Positions 1 through 8,479 of a stretch of 34,650 bases of DNA are shown here, piece by piece; within the stretch, counting starts at the first letter, position 1, and each line of letters starts with the position of its first letter. Position numbers and translations under genes: made by a program. A model generated the notes under the pieces. That model saw only the letters and a list, made by a program, of their open reading frames with translations, did no database searches and was not told the origin of the DNA. Source of the stretch: Lachnospiraceae bacterium UBA7179 (lineage in GTDB: Bacteria > Bacillota > Clostridia > Lachnospirales > Lachnospiraceae); NCBI GenBank assembly GCA_002491195.1, contig DKVL01000114.1, positions 20,802 to 55,451 of the forward strand, given 5' to 3'.

Positions 1-40
1 ATCAGGTCTTTTGTTATGCACAGCCCCATGCAGAGGAAAT

Positions 41-78
41 ATGCCGCTAAGGCGGCGCATGGGGCGCCTTAGCGGCAT
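41..78. repeat. Perfect 14-bp inverted repeat upstream of the rRNA methyltransferase gene
   Basis: Bases 41-54 are the exact reverse complement of 65-78, with a 10-base loop. A second pairing is possible in which 23-30 (GCCCCATG) pairs with 58-65 (CATGGGGC), which overlaps the first stem. There is no T-run after it, so it is not a classical terminator. It could be a leader hairpin or the end of an upstream gene outside the window. Confidence 0.6.
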
Positions 79-106
79 CAATTACAAGATAGGTGGAGGT
101 AAGATC

Positions 107-1282
107 GTGGAGCAAAAAGAGGTAGCAGAAAAATGTCCATATGTAAAAAAGTGCGGTGCCTGCCAGATCGGAGAAAAAAGTTATGAGGATGAACTGGCAG
201 AAAAGAAACAGCGGGTTGTGGATAACATCGGAAAATATTGCAGTGTGATCAATGATGTGGCGGGTATGTATTATCCATACCATTACAGGAATAAGGTTCA
301 TGCAGTGTTTGGCAGGAGAAAAGATGAGATTATAGCAGGGACTTACGCTGAGGGCACACATACCATTGTCCCAATCAAAGACTGTCGTATCGAGGATGCG
401 CAGGCATCGGCGATCATCCAGACGGTGACCGAACTGATCAGGTCCTTTAAATTGTGGGTATACAATGAGGATACTGGACGGGGACTGATGCGTCATGTGC
501 TTGTCCGAAAGGGAGCATCGACGAGACAGATTATGGTCGTGCTGGTGACTGCTTCCTCTGAGTTTCCTCACAAGAATCAGTTTGTGAATAAATTAAAGGA
601 ATGCCATCCTGAGATTACAACTATTGTGCAGAATATCAACGAGAAGACAACGACAATGGTACTTGGAGACCGCAATAAGACGCTGTACGGACCAGGATAT
701 ATCGAAGATGTACTGCTGGGACTGCGCTTTCGTATATCACCGGGCTCGTTTTATCAGGTAAATTCTGCGCAGACACAGGTATTGTACAAAAAGGCGATAC
801 AGGCGGCCGGGCTGACAGGCACAGAGACAGTGATAGACGCTTACTGTGGCATCGGTACGATTGGAATGTGTATGCATGCAAAGGCAGGGCGTGTTGTTGG
901 AATTGAGCTGAATGAGCAGGCGGTGAGGGATGCAAAGTTCAATGCCAAACAAAACAATCTGGAACATATCCATTTTATCGCTGCGGATGCGACAGAATAT
1001 ATGACACAGATGTCACAAAGAGGCGAACGGGCAGATGTGATCGTCATGGATCCGCCGAGAAGCGGGAGTACTGAGGCGTTTGTGAAGGCAGCAGCTTCTT
1101 TGCGTCCAAGAAGTGTCGTTTATGTGTCCTGCAACCCTGAGACACTTGGCAGAGATTTGGGATGGTTCGCAAAAGAAGGTTATGTCGCGGGTGAGGCATG
1201 GCCTGTTGACATGTTTGGTTTTACGGCGAATGTCGAAGTGGTATGCAGTCTGCATAAAAAAGAATCGTCTAAAAAGAAATAG
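107..1282 (+). CDS. rlmD: 23S rRNA (uracil-5-)-methyltransferase, RlmD/TrmA family
   Basis: This is a SAM-dependent RNA m5U methyltransferase acting on 23S rRNA. The N-terminus has a CPYVKKCGACQ cysteine cluster, with a further Cys in KDCRIED, matching the [4Fe-4S] site of RlmD-type enzymes. The SAM-binding loop is DAYCGIGTIG, followed by the DPPRSG motif and the catalytic-cysteine motif VSCNPETLGRDL. The start is GTG at 107, behind the strong site AGGTGGAGG (91-99); an upstream in-frame ATG at 11 runs through a perfect hairpin and has no ribosome site. At 391 residues it is shorter than E. coli RlmD because the N-terminal TRAM domain is missing, as in many Firmicutes paralogues. A terminator follows directly. 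Gram-positive homologues may modify two positions (RlmCD), so the exact target uridine is not certain. Confidence 0.9.
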   Translation: MEQKEVAEKCPYVKKCGACQIGEKSYEDELAEKKQRVVDNIGKYCSVINDVAGMYYPYHYRNKVHAVFGRRKDEIIAGTYAEGTHTIVPIKDCRIEDAQASAIIQTVTELIRSFKLWVYNEDTGRGLMRHVLVRKGASTRQIMVVLVTASSEFPHKNQFVNKLKECHPEITTIVQNINEKTTTMVLGDRNKTLYGPGYIEDVLLGLRFRISPGSFYQVNSAQTQVLYKKAIQAAGLTGTETVIDAYCGIGTIGMCMHAKAGRVVGIELNEQAVRDAKFNAKQNNLEHIHFIAADATEYMTQMSQRGERADVIVMDPPRSGSTEAFVKAAASLRPRSVVYVSCNPETLGRDLGWFAKEGYVAGEAWPVDMFGFTANVEVVCSLHKKESSKKK

Positions 1283-1297
1283 TGTCTGTTACATTGA

Positions 1298-1336
1298 AGA
1301 GGATGACATGACAAAAAGCTGCCATCCTCCTTTTTT
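1298..1336 (+). terminator. Intrinsic terminator of the methyltransferase gene
   Basis: A 7-bp stem GAGGATG/CATCCTC (1299-1305 with 1323-1329) is followed by CTTTTTT. It lies between convergent genes; on the minus strand the T-tail is poor. Confidence 0.65.
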
Positions 1337-1343
1337 GATCCGC

Positions 1344-3218
1344 TTATAATCGGATGATATCCTGTGGCAGCCTTTTGTGGGACACTGTCTCCTGATAGAG
1401 CTGCTGGTATGCCTCGCAGCGTGCCATTTCAAAGGCCTGTCTGAGTGTGTTGGCCACAGTTTTGTCGCGAAGCCGTGTTGTCAGGAGCGGTGAAAACCGT
1501 TTCCCCTCCAGAGCAATTGCTTTCTGGACAGCCTCGTCAAAGCTCTTCTTCGCGTGTCCATACAGCCATGCATAGGTCATCGAGTTATCTATCCAGTCGA
1601 GCAGGCCAATCACATCGACCATCTGACGATAGGGGCATTCCAGGCGTTTGTATGACTCTGGATAACCGTGCGAACCGTCATACCAGCTGTGGTGGCCGAG
1701 GGCTGCAGCAGCGTAGCGCCGGGTTGATACACAGGCGTTCAGGCGTGCGCTGCCGACGACAGTGTGCAGGCGCGTGATCTCATACTCCTCCTCAAACCAT
1801 TGTCTTGCTGTTCGGGTAAACAGGCTGATGAAATTGATCTTGCCTACATCGTGGAAGACGCCGCTGTTCATTGCAAGTTCCAGCACAGCCTCGCGTTTGG
1901 CGTCGGGATCGGATATTTTGTGGATAGATTCAATGTCGTCAAAGAAAGCAGGATCCTCATTCATAATGATTTCACAGAATGCAACGGCAGTTTTGCCAAC
2001 TATTTGGGAGTGAACATAAATGTCGGGTGCAAAATGAATCAATATAGTCTGTTGAAATTCCCCATAAGAAATACTGTTTGCTGTCTCGATAAAGGTCGTT
2101 GCAAGCTGCCTGAGGAAGTAAAAGATCTGTTCGTTTGCTTCATTTTCAGGAAATGATTTCGTGTAGGCGATAATTTTCCGGTACAGGCTTTCCAGATATT
2201 TTTCCCGTCCAGATAATTGTTCTGGATACTCCCTTAGATATTGGCAGTAAATTGCCGGAAGGGAGATCACGGTATACATCGCGTCGCACGAAAAGCTTGA
2301 TGTGTCTGCCAGATCCATCAATTCTTCCATTCTTCCAAGCAATTCTTCCAAAGTGAGCAGACCACAGTAATATTCGATCGCATAACAGGAGAAAGCGGAT
2401 CGCATCGGGGGCGCCTCATGGCTGCTGATCGCTTCCTGTATCCGCCGCTTGTGGACTATATGCGCCGACTCCATGATGGCTGTCACATCCTGTGCGGTCA
2501 TGTCATTTTCTCTGCTGTAGGAAATGCCGGAAATCATCTGCTGGTGCGTCATGTAGATGTATCTGTCCCATGGAAGTTCTGGTGTCTTTTGTTGGAGTTC
2601 TGCGTCCTGCAAAAGCGCAAGCGTCTGTCTGGTCAGGCAGATTTTGGCGCTGGCCGATTTGAACTGTCCCAGTGCGGTGTTGGCGCGCGAGCGCAGGATA
2701 TAGCCTTTGGTTTCTATATCGTCTATGTTATCATAGTATTTCAGATATGCCGAAGCCTCCGCAAAACACAGCCGCATCTGCGACATATAATATTCAATGT
2801 CAGGCCAGTCCAGCCCCACCATTTTGTTGCATATATTATGGCGCCCGATTCCGAGCCAGTACAGGCAGCGGATAATCGCGTTGCGGTCTTTGGCGTGCCG
2901 CGCACGAATCAGCAGTGCCTGATAGATCTGGCAGAACAGTCCGCCGTCCAATTCATTTTTGCCGTTCAGCAATTTCTGGGCAAATTCTTCTAATTCCTCC
3001 AGTTCCTCTGGTTTGGCTTCAAACAGTCTGTCGAACAGCGGAAACAATTCGTCGCGCAGCAGCTCTATGTTGCGGTTGATCTTGGTTTCTATGAGGCTTC
3101 GGTTTTGCAGGAGTGTTTTTTGGTATGTCTCAAAGGAATGGCAGTCGAGATGTTTGCGTGTTGCCAGTACAGCAATATCCTTTAAATTGGCAATGTATTC
3201 TTCCTGATATGGCTGCAT
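1344..3218 (-). CDS. HD-GYP-type domain protein with a long helical N-terminal region
   Basis: This is a 624-residue soluble protein. Residues 1 to about 400 are helical and match no domain I recognise. Residues about 400-595 form an HD-GYP-like metal-dependent phosphodiesterase domain, the family that degrades cyclic di-GMP. Visible ligands are HD at 456-457 with K460, H485, HH at 509-510, the DG...GYP motif near 514-520 and D541. The GYP loop has one extra residue (DGSHGYP rather than DGxGYP) and Ser replaces Glu after HH, so activity or substrate may differ. No membrane segment is seen. The start has a strong ribosome site, GGGAGGAAT. It is the last gene of a three-gene minus-strand operon, 17 bases after the histidine kinase, so it is the likely output partner of that kinase. 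The absence of a receiver domain here suggests control by contact or co-expression. Confidence 0.8.
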   Translation of the reverse strand: MQPYQEEYIANLKDIAVLATRKHLDCHSFETYQKTLLQNRSLIETKINRNIELLRDELFPLFDRLFEAKPEELEELEEFAQKLLNGKNELDGGLFCQIYQALLIRARHAKDRNAIIRCLYWLGIGRHNICNKMVGLDWPDIEYYMSQMRLCFAEASAYLKYYDNIDDIETKGYILRSRANTALGQFKSASAKICLTRQTLALLQDAELQQKTPELPWDRYIYMTHQQMISGISYSRENDMTAQDVTAIMESAHIVHKRRIQEAISSHEAPPMRSAFSCYAIEYYCGLLTLEELLGRMEELMDLADTSSFSCDAMYTVISLPAIYCQYLREYPEQLSGREKYLESLYRKIIAYTKSFPENEANEQIFYFLRQLATTFIETANSISYGEFQQTILIHFAPDIYVHSQIVGKTAVAFCEIIMNEDPAFFDDIESIHKISDPDAKREAVLELAMNSGVFHDVGKINFISLFTRTARQWFEEEYEITRLHTVVGSARLNACVSTRRYAAAALGHHSWYDGSHGYPESYKRLECPYRQMVDVIGLLDWIDNSMTYAWLYGHAKKSFDEAVQKAIALEGKRFSPLLTTRLRDKTVANTLRQAFEMARCEAYQQLYQETVSHKRLPQDIIRL

Positions 3219-3235
3219 AAATATTCCTCCCTCAA

Positions 3236-4912
3236 TTATTCTTCACATGATAAGCGTTTGCGCAGGATCTCGTGCAGATGGTCGGCGTCGATTGGCTTGG
3301 AGCAGTGTTCATTCATGCCAGCCTCTTTGGACAGGCGGATATCCTCCACGAAAGCGTTCGCCGTCATCGCAACGATCCAGATGCTCTTTGCATCCTTTCT
3401 GGGAAGCTGGCGTATCTTCCGGGCTGCGTCATAGCCATTCATCACAGGCATCTGAATATCCATGAAAATCAAGTCGTAATATCCCTCCGGTGAATTTTCA
3501 AAAGCTTCCACCGCGCGGAGTCCGTTTTCGGCGGTCTCGATCTGTACGCCGGTCTGCGACAACAGTTCTACGGCAATCTCTCGGTTGAGCTCGTTGTCCT
3601 CGACAAGTAAAAGTCGGTACTGACCGTAATCAACAAAGTTACCAGCGCGGTCAGAGCGGCTGCGCTGCGCCTTGTAAGTCAGTTCCGATAATGCCGCAAA
3701 GAGCCGGCTCTTAAACAGCGGACAGGGGACAAAGGCGCTGATGCCGGCTCTTGTCGCGCGGTATTCGATCTGAGCCCAGTCTGTCTCGGCGACCAGGATA
3801 ATCGGAAAATCCTCGCCGGCAAGCTCGCGCACATGGGTAGCAACGTCGAGGGCAGACATATCGTTTAGCTCCTGTCCCAGAAGCAGGGCACAGGGCATAC
3901 GGTTCTCGTATTGCGCCTCGGTCAGCCAGGTCACTGCGTCCATACCGCTTTGCAGATGCACGGGTTCCATGCCGCCGTCCTTCAGATAAGTGACAATCTG
4001 CTGTGCCCGGCGATCCATGCTCTCGGCAATCAGCACGGTCTGTCCAGCTGGTAAAGTCTGTGCATCTTTTACCGGAGGAGCGGCTGCGAAAGGAATGGAT
4101 ACATGAAAACGGCTGCCATTTCCCTCCTCGCTCTCGACAGTGATCGTTCCGCCCATGCGATCGAGCAGATTTTTGACAATTGACATTCCAAGACCGGTGC
4201 CCTCGATCTTGTCGATCGCAGTGTTATTGACGCGCTCAAAAGGCTCAAAAATTTTACTGAGAAATTCCTGACTCATGCCGATGCCGTTGTCCTCGCACAG
4301 AAAATCGAGCCATACTTTGGTTTCCGATTCCTGCCCGATGTGCGTGGACTGCTCAAAATGCTGGGAAATATTGACGTGGATCAAACCATTCTCCGGTGTG
4401 TATTTCACAGCGTTTCCAATGATATTGACCATGATCTGCCGCAGGTGAAGCGGATCTCCGATCAGATTTTCCTCATAAATCGTTCCGATTTCCAGATGAA
4501 ATTCCTGATGCTTCTGCGCTGCCTGCGGGCGCAGGAGGATTGTGATGTCATGTACCATGTCGGCGAGGGAGAAGGCCTCCTCGCTCAGCGTCATACGGCC
4601 GCTTGCGATGCGCGACATATCCAGCACATCGTTGACCAGGTTCATCAGATGCGTCGAGGCAGTCTGGATTTTCTGAAGGCAGTCGAGTACACGCGGTTTT
4701 TCATCGATATGCGTAAGTGCGATGGAGGTCATTCCCATAATTGCATTCATCGGCGTGCGGATATCATGGGACATACTGGATAAAAAGCTGCTCTTGGCAC
4801 GGTTTTCCTCCTCAGCGGCGCGCAGCGCATCGGAGAGCTCTGTATTCTGGATTTTGAGTTGGTCAATCATCGCTTTGTACTGCGAATCGTCGATGTTTTT
4901 CATTTCTTCCAT
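3236..4912 (-). CDS. Soluble hybrid sensor histidine kinase with two receiver domains
   Basis: This is a 558-residue hybrid kinase without transmembrane or PAS segments, so it senses a cytoplasmic signal or a partner. A short coiled coil (about 15-42) leads into HisKA, with phospho-acceptor H49 in SMSHDIRTPMNAIMG. The ATPase domain (about 150-275) shows the N box IIGNAVKYT, DNGIGM and GTGLGMSIVKNLL. A first receiver-like domain (about 293-413) is degenerate: the strand that should carry Asp reads LLLGQEL. The second (about 433-555) is intact, with E438/D439, acceptor D485 in FMDIQMPVMNG and the CSKP lysine motif. It starts 2 bases after the macrodomain gene stops, so translation is probably coupled, with AGAAAGGA inside the previous gene's end as ribosome site. 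The next gene encodes an HD-GYP-type protein, the probable output. Confidence 0.88.
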   Translation of the reverse strand: MEEMKNIDDSQYKAMIDQLKIQNTELSDALRAAEEENRAKSSFLSSMSHDIRTPMNAIMGMTSIALTHIDEKPRVLDCLQKIQTASTHLMNLVNDVLDMSRIASGRMTLSEEAFSLADMVHDITILLRPQAAQKHQEFHLEIGTIYEENLIGDPLHLRQIMVNIIGNAVKYTPENGLIHVNISQHFEQSTHIGQESETKVWLDFLCEDNGIGMSQEFLSKIFEPFERVNNTAIDKIEGTGLGMSIVKNLLDRMGGTITVESEEGNGSRFHVSIPFAAAPPVKDAQTLPAGQTVLIAESMDRRAQQIVTYLKDGGMEPVHLQSGMDAVTWLTEAQYENRMPCALLLGQELNDMSALDVATHVRELAGEDFPIILVAETDWAQIEYRATRAGISAFVPCPLFKSRLFAALSELTYKAQRSRSDRAGNFVDYGQYRLLLVEDNELNREIAVELLSQTGVQIETAENGLRAVEAFENSPEGYYDLIFMDIQMPVMNGYDAARKIRQLPRKDAKSIWIVAMTANAFVEDIRLSKEAGMNEHCSKPIDADHLHEILRKRLSCEE

Positions 4913-4914
4913 AG

Positions 4915-5757
4915 TTATATCCTGTCCTTTCTGGTTACAGGTTTTGTAATGTTTTCAAATGCTTTGATGCATTCCCCGTTTTTGGACCAATCCAGCACTG
5001 CATGAAAAACGGAATCAAAATAGCCGCCCATGCCTTCCTCCAGAAGCTCTTTCCACCAGGCGGCGATCAGATGCGGATCGTTGCGGAATACGCCGCAGCC
5101 GTAAGCGCCGAGAACCAGGTGCTTTGCACCCTGCTCTGCGAAAATTGCCAGCGCAAGTTTCATACGCCGCCGCATGACGCGCTTTGCCTCTTCGGTATCT
5201 TCTCCTTTTAACACCACCTGCCCTATGTTGACTGCGGGCAGAGTCAGTACAGAGGCATTGACGGGTGTCTCCACCAGCTGGAAACGACCGTCTCTGAAAA
5301 AGGTTACATCTGGGGAATAGATCGCGTGGTCGGTGTACATCATGGAACGCTGAGCCCGGTTCTTCTGATAGTATTGCTCATGTGCTAACAGTGTCCTGTA
5401 GAGAGTGCTTGATGCTGCCAGGCTTTCCTCCTGCGCCATCGCGCCGTTGATAAAACCGCCCCCAGGATTTTTGGCGCTCGCAAAGTTTAACACACCGATC
5501 TGTTTCCTGCCTTCCTTTGCGAGCTTTCGGATTGCATCTACCGTGGAGAGATTTTCCACGCGCTCTTCGCGTATTTTCGTGCTGTCTGTTTTGTTGTACT
5601 TTTCCAAAAGTGCCGCTCCCTGTTCTGGTGTGATTAAGAAACTGGCGCGTATGGAAGCGTTCATGTCCGACTGAATGTCAATTTTTGTTCCGTTCCATTC
5701 ATAATATCCCTGCTCCATGATTTGCAGGGTTTCGCTTGCGGTTGCTTTTCTGTCCAT
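4915..5757 (-). CDS. Macrodomain protein of the microbial poly(ADP-ribose) glycohydrolase-like family (TIGR02452)
   Basis: This 280-residue cytoplasmic protein belongs to the bacterial PARG-like macrodomain group, whose characterised members remove ADP-ribose from proteins or hydrolyse ADP-ribose chains. The catalytic signature is present: GGG at 99-101 within NPGGGF, followed by QEE at 109-111. The downstream ADP-ribose pocket motif is LGAYGCGVFRNDP. The N-terminal segment (1-80) is the usual helical lead of this family. Its start follows AAAGGAGAAT, and a promoter lies at 5856-5884. It heads an operon with a hybrid histidine kinase (2 bases downstream) and an HD-GYP-type gene, an unusual setting that suggests a link between ADP-ribosylation and signalling. 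No ADP-ribosyltransferase gene is visible in the window. Confidence 0.85.
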   Translation of the reverse strand: MDRKATASETLQIMEQGYYEWNGTKIDIQSDMNASIRASFLITPEQGAALLEKYNKTDSTKIREERVENLSTVDAIRKLAKEGRKQIGVLNFASAKNPGGGFINGAMAQEESLAASSTLYRTLLAHEQYYQKNRAQRSMMYTDHAIYSPDVTFFRDGRFQLVETPVNASVLTLPAVNIGQVVLKGEDTEEAKRVMRRRMKLALAIFAEQGAKHLVLGAYGCGVFRNDPHLIAAWWKELLEEGMGGYFDSVFHAVLDWSKNGECIKAFENITKPVTRKDRI

Positions 5758-5855
5758 ATTATTCTCCTTTGATCCGGTACAATCGTCTCAATGCCTCAAG
5801 AGCGTGTTGTATCCGGTTGTTTCCTTTCGCTGATTCAGAGTGATCTCTATCTCAC

Positions 5856-5884
5856 ATCATAGCATATTTTGTAGGAAAGCTCAA
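5856..5884 (-). promoter_or_regulatory. Sigma-A-type promoter of the macrodomain/kinase/HD-GYP operon
   Basis: Read on the minus strand: -35 TTGAGC (5884-5879), a 17-base spacer, and -10 TATGAT (5861-5856) preceded by TGC, an extended -10. It is about 100 bases upstream of the macrodomain start. The rest of the 348-base gap to the lipoprotein gene at 6106 holds only a doubtful 50-codon frame (5899-6051). Confidence 0.65.
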
Positions 5885-5898
5885 ATATATTTGCTTAG

Positions 5899-6051
5899 GT
5901 GAATGCATTTTCAGATCCTGTTATAGGAATCGATATTGCAGGAGGGCAGAAACGATTCTTTCCGAAATCATATGTCAGCTATTGTAAGCTGGGGAAGTAT
6001 CGGGTTTCAATAAAATTTAATGGAATTGTGTATGCGTTTGTGGTAAGATAA
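5899..6051 (+). pseudogene. Doubtful 50-codon frame, possible transposase remnant
   Basis: A GTG-started frame begins MNAFSDPVIGIDIAGG and runs to a TAA at 6049. The segment VIGIDIA resembles the N-terminal DEDD-type start of IS110-family transposases, but nothing after it continues the match and there is no ribosome site. It may be chance. Confidence 0.15.
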
Positions 6052-6105
6052 ATCGGAGTGTATTTTGATATTTGTTTGAACAAGATATAAGAGAGGATGA
6101 ACTAC

Positions 6106-7026
6106 ATGAAAAGAAAAAGAATCGCAATAGAATTGGGGATGATGCTTATTCTATTTTGCGGTGGCTGTGGTGCAAAAACGGAAAACATACAATTTCCTCC
6201 ATCGGATGAGCAGGTTCAATCCGCAGAAAATCCGCATATAGAAGAGGTCAGTGATTTAGAGGAAAAAAGCGAAACGGAAAGTATTCAGGATGAGCTTGCA
6301 AAAGTAGAGGTTAAGTCTTGTGAATATGAAAATGCTGATTGGGGCAGTATGGGACAACAGGAAATGAATCAGCTTACCGCACAGTGGTATCAGCTCTGGG
6401 ATGATGAACTCAATTCTTTATGGAGCAGATTAAGTGATGAGCTGGATGCTGAAACGAAAGCAATCGTGCTTGAGGAACAACGAGCATGGATTCAGAGAAA
6501 AGAAGAAAATGTAAAAGGCGCTGGTGCGGCGGCTTCGGGCGGAAGTCTTCAACCGCAATTAGAAAATTCGACCGCCGAAGAAATGACACGGGCAAGAGCA
6601 TACATACTTGCCGGATATTTGGCGGATGTCAGAAAGGAATCCTTTACGATTCCGCCTGAAATTCAAGAAAGCATTGATCTGGCGGATCCAAGCCTGGATG
6701 ATGTTTTCCAGAAATTTGAAGGGCAGTGGATCTTTGATGAAGAGCGCGGTGCATGTGTCGGTGTTGAAAGGACAGAAACGTGTGCATATGGTGTGGAAGG
6801 AAGCAATTGGACGGTCTGGGTAACTGGCGGTGACATTATGTCTGATCTTGATGTATATGGCTATACAGGAAATAGCATCATATTTCAGATTGCACAGGTT
6901 GGTTACGATGCTTTTTATGAACTTTCCTTTAACATGGCGAATGCGATTGAGTTTGCATATGGAACTTCTTTAGATGCAATGGATGACGTTATCGTTTGTG
7001 ACTGGAAAAGCAAGTATATCAAGTAG
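6106..7026 (+). CDS. Lipoprotein with an LprI-like (DUF1311) domain
   Basis: This is a predicted lipoprotein: positive MKRKR start, hydrophobic stretch, and a Cys at residue 21 in FCGGCGAK (a loose lipobox). After a low-complexity acidic linker, residues about 80-170 match the LprI/DUF1311 pattern: a DDELNSLWSRL helix, an LxxxQRAWIxxKEENV block, a glycine/serine turn and a final TRARAYIL helix. Mycobacterial LprI is a lysozyme inhibitor, but most members have no known role, and the disulfide cysteines usual in the family are missing. The C-terminal 120 residues match no family I recognise. The start at 6106 is chosen because GAGAGG (6091-6096) sits 9 bases upstream; the ATG at 6097 touches that site. 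The next gene begins 37 bases after the stop. Confidence 0.7.
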   Translation: MKRKRIAIELGMMLILFCGGCGAKTENIQFPPSDEQVQSAENPHIEEVSDLEEKSETESIQDELAKVEVKSCEYENADWGSMGQQEMNQLTAQWYQLWDDELNSLWSRLSDELDAETKAIVLEEQRAWIQRKEENVKGAGAAASGGSLQPQLENSTAEEMTRARAYILAGYLADVRKESFTIPPEIQESIDLADPSLDDVFQKFEGQWIFDEERGACVGVERTETCAYGVEGSNWTVWVTGGDIMSDLDVYGYTGNSIIFQIAQVGYDAFYELSFNMANAIEFAYGTSLDAMDDVIVCDWKSKYIK

Positions 7027-7063
7027 TGATAGAGAATCAAAAGCAGTATTGGAGATAGGATCA

Positions 7064-7681
7064 ATGAATGAATATGTGAATTATTTAACGGAAATCATTC
7101 CCGAAAAAGATAGTCTGAAACTTGTAAAAAGTGAAGCAGAAAAATACTATAAGTCGCATTCTCTTGATGAATGTTTTCATATGGGGATTGCGCTTTATCA
7201 GTCGGATAATTTTCAAATACAAGAAGTGGGGATATTTCTTCTGGGATATTCTGCACATCATAACACCTCTGCACTGTCCTTTTTGAAAGATACCGTTAGC
7301 CGGCATGATAGTTGGAAGGTGCAGGAAATTCTGGCGATGGCTTTTGATAATCATTGCAGGATCATTGGGTATGAAGCAGCGTTACCTCTCATTGAGGAGT
7401 GGTTACAGAGTGATTGTGCCAATGTTCGCAGAGCTGTTTCAGAGGGGTTAAGAGTATGGACAAGTCGTCCTTATTTTAAGGATCATCCGCAAAGAGCGAT
7501 CCAATTATTATCTGCTCACAGAGACGATCCAAGTGAATATGTGCGAAAATCGATCGGAAATGCTTTGAAAGATATCAGCAAAAAATATCCTGAATTGGTT
7601 TCGAAAGAAATAAACGCATGGGATTTAACATCGAAAGAAATCATACAGGTATATAAACTGGCAGGCAAATTTTTGGGTTGA
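7064..7681 (+). CDS. HEAT-repeat protein of the DNA alkylation repair (AlkC/AlkD) superfamily
   Basis: This is a 205-residue all-helical protein. The blocks HDSWKVQEILAMAFD (81-95), NVRRAVSEGLRVW (120-132) and DPSEYVRKSIGNALKDI (155-171) follow the HEAT-like repeats of AlkC/AlkD glycosylase-like proteins, where the arginines and tryptophans contact the DNA backbone. AlkC/AlkD enzymes remove N3- and N7-alkylated bases without flipping them. I cannot confirm the catalytic Asp/Trp set, so it may be a non-catalytic relative. The start at 7064 follows GGAGATAGGA (7051-7060); a longer frame from 6974 overlaps the lipoprotein gene and has no site. The terminator at 7720-7755 ends the unit. Confidence 0.7.
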   Translation: MNEYVNYLTEIIPEKDSLKLVKSEAEKYYKSHSLDECFHMGIALYQSDNFQIQEVGIFLLGYSAHHNTSALSFLKDTVSRHDSWKVQEILAMAFDNHCRIIGYEAALPLIEEWLQSDCANVRRAVSEGLRVWTSRPYFKDHPQRAIQLLSAHRDDPSEYVRKSIGNALKDISKKYPELVSKEINAWDLTSKEIIQVYKLAGKFLG

Positions 7682-7719
7682 AAGGGAATCGCTGGGACTT
7701 TACACTCTCGACGCAATTC

Positions 7720-7755
7720 AAAAAGCAGATATGAAAGTATCTGCTTTTTTGATTT
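7720..7755 (+). terminator. Intrinsic terminator after the AlkC/AlkD-like gene
   Basis: A perfect 11-bp stem AAAAGCAGATA (7721-7731) pairs with TATCTGCTTTT (7738-7748) around a 6-base loop and ends in a T-rich tail. Confidence 0.85.
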
Positions 7756-7876
7756 TCAACGAGACCAATTGAGGTTATTGTTCATCTAATCAATGTAAGG
7801 AACAGTGATCAACGTTTCACAGTTTCCGGAAATCAGTGTGCATTGAATGGTTAGGAAAGCCGGCAGAAAGGATATT

Positions 7877-8347
7877 ATGACAAAAGAACAATTGGGAAAT
7901 TTAATCATTGCATCGGAGGATACGATGTATCATGTGGCAAAGACACTGCTGCGCAGTGATGCGGATTGTGCGGATGCCATACAGGAGGCGATTGTGAAAG
8001 CGTTCTCATCGTTTCGGACGCTGCGCAAAGACTCCTATGCAAAGACATGGCTGGTCCGCATCGTGATCAATGAGTGTTATGCCATAATGCGGCGGGAGAA
8101 AAAGCTTGTGCCCTTGGAGGATTATACCACGGAAGAGGCTGCCCAGGAGCGCGAGGACTACTCGGATCTGTATGAGGCGCTCGGGCATCTCCCAGAAGAA
8201 ATACGGCTCACGGTCACGCTTTATTATATGGAGGGATACAGCATCAGGGAGACCGCATCCTTGATGAACACGACAGAGAGTGCGGTGAAGAACCGTCTTG
8301 CGCGTGCGAGGGATAAGATGAAAAAAGAACTGGCGCAGGCGCAGTGA
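7877..8347 (+). CDS. ECF-type RNA polymerase sigma factor
   Basis: This 156-residue group IV sigma factor has region 2 at about 18-75 (core motif ADAIQEAIVKAFSSFRTLR, then KTWLVRIVINECY) and region 4 at about 98-150 (LPEEIRLTVTLYYMEGYSIR, then the helix-turn-helix SAVKNRLARARDKMK). It directs polymerase to a small regulon, normally while released from a membrane-bound anti-sigma factor. The ATG at 7877 is preferred because AGAAAGGA lies just upstream; the ATG at 7847 has no site. The next gene on the same strand, 132 bases on, encodes a single-pass membrane protein and is the probable regulator. The family resembles the SigV/W-like ECFs common in Clostridia. Confidence 0.9.
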   Translation: MTKEQLGNLIIASEDTMYHVAKTLLRSDADCADAIQEAIVKAFSSFRTLRKDSYAKTWLVRIVINECYAIMRREKKLVPLEDYTTEEAAQEREDYSDLYEALGHLPEEIRLTVTLYYMEGYSIRETASLMNTTESAVKNRLARARDKMKKELAQAQ

Positions 8348-8479
8348 GGAAGCGATAGAAAGCTCCCTTGTGTCGCGGCAGATTTACACGATAAGGGTTG
8401 TGGTGACTGTGAACCTGTAAGACAGTTGCGGATTGTGCCTGCGTCCCAGACTGCGGACCGGGCGGAAATGGAGATTAGG

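Noticed and set aside
11..106. N-terminal extension of the rRNA methyltransferase from ATG at 11
   Set aside because: It has no ribosome site and reads through a perfect hairpin; GTG at 107 has AGGTGGAGG at the right distance.
2418..2993. 191-codon plus-strand frame inside the HD-GYP-type gene
   Set aside because: Shadow frame opposite a gene with strong domain motifs; no ribosome site.
5899..6051. IS110-type transposase remnant
   Set aside because: Only VIGIDIA resembles the family; no terminal repeats or further homology, so it is listed only at very low confidence.
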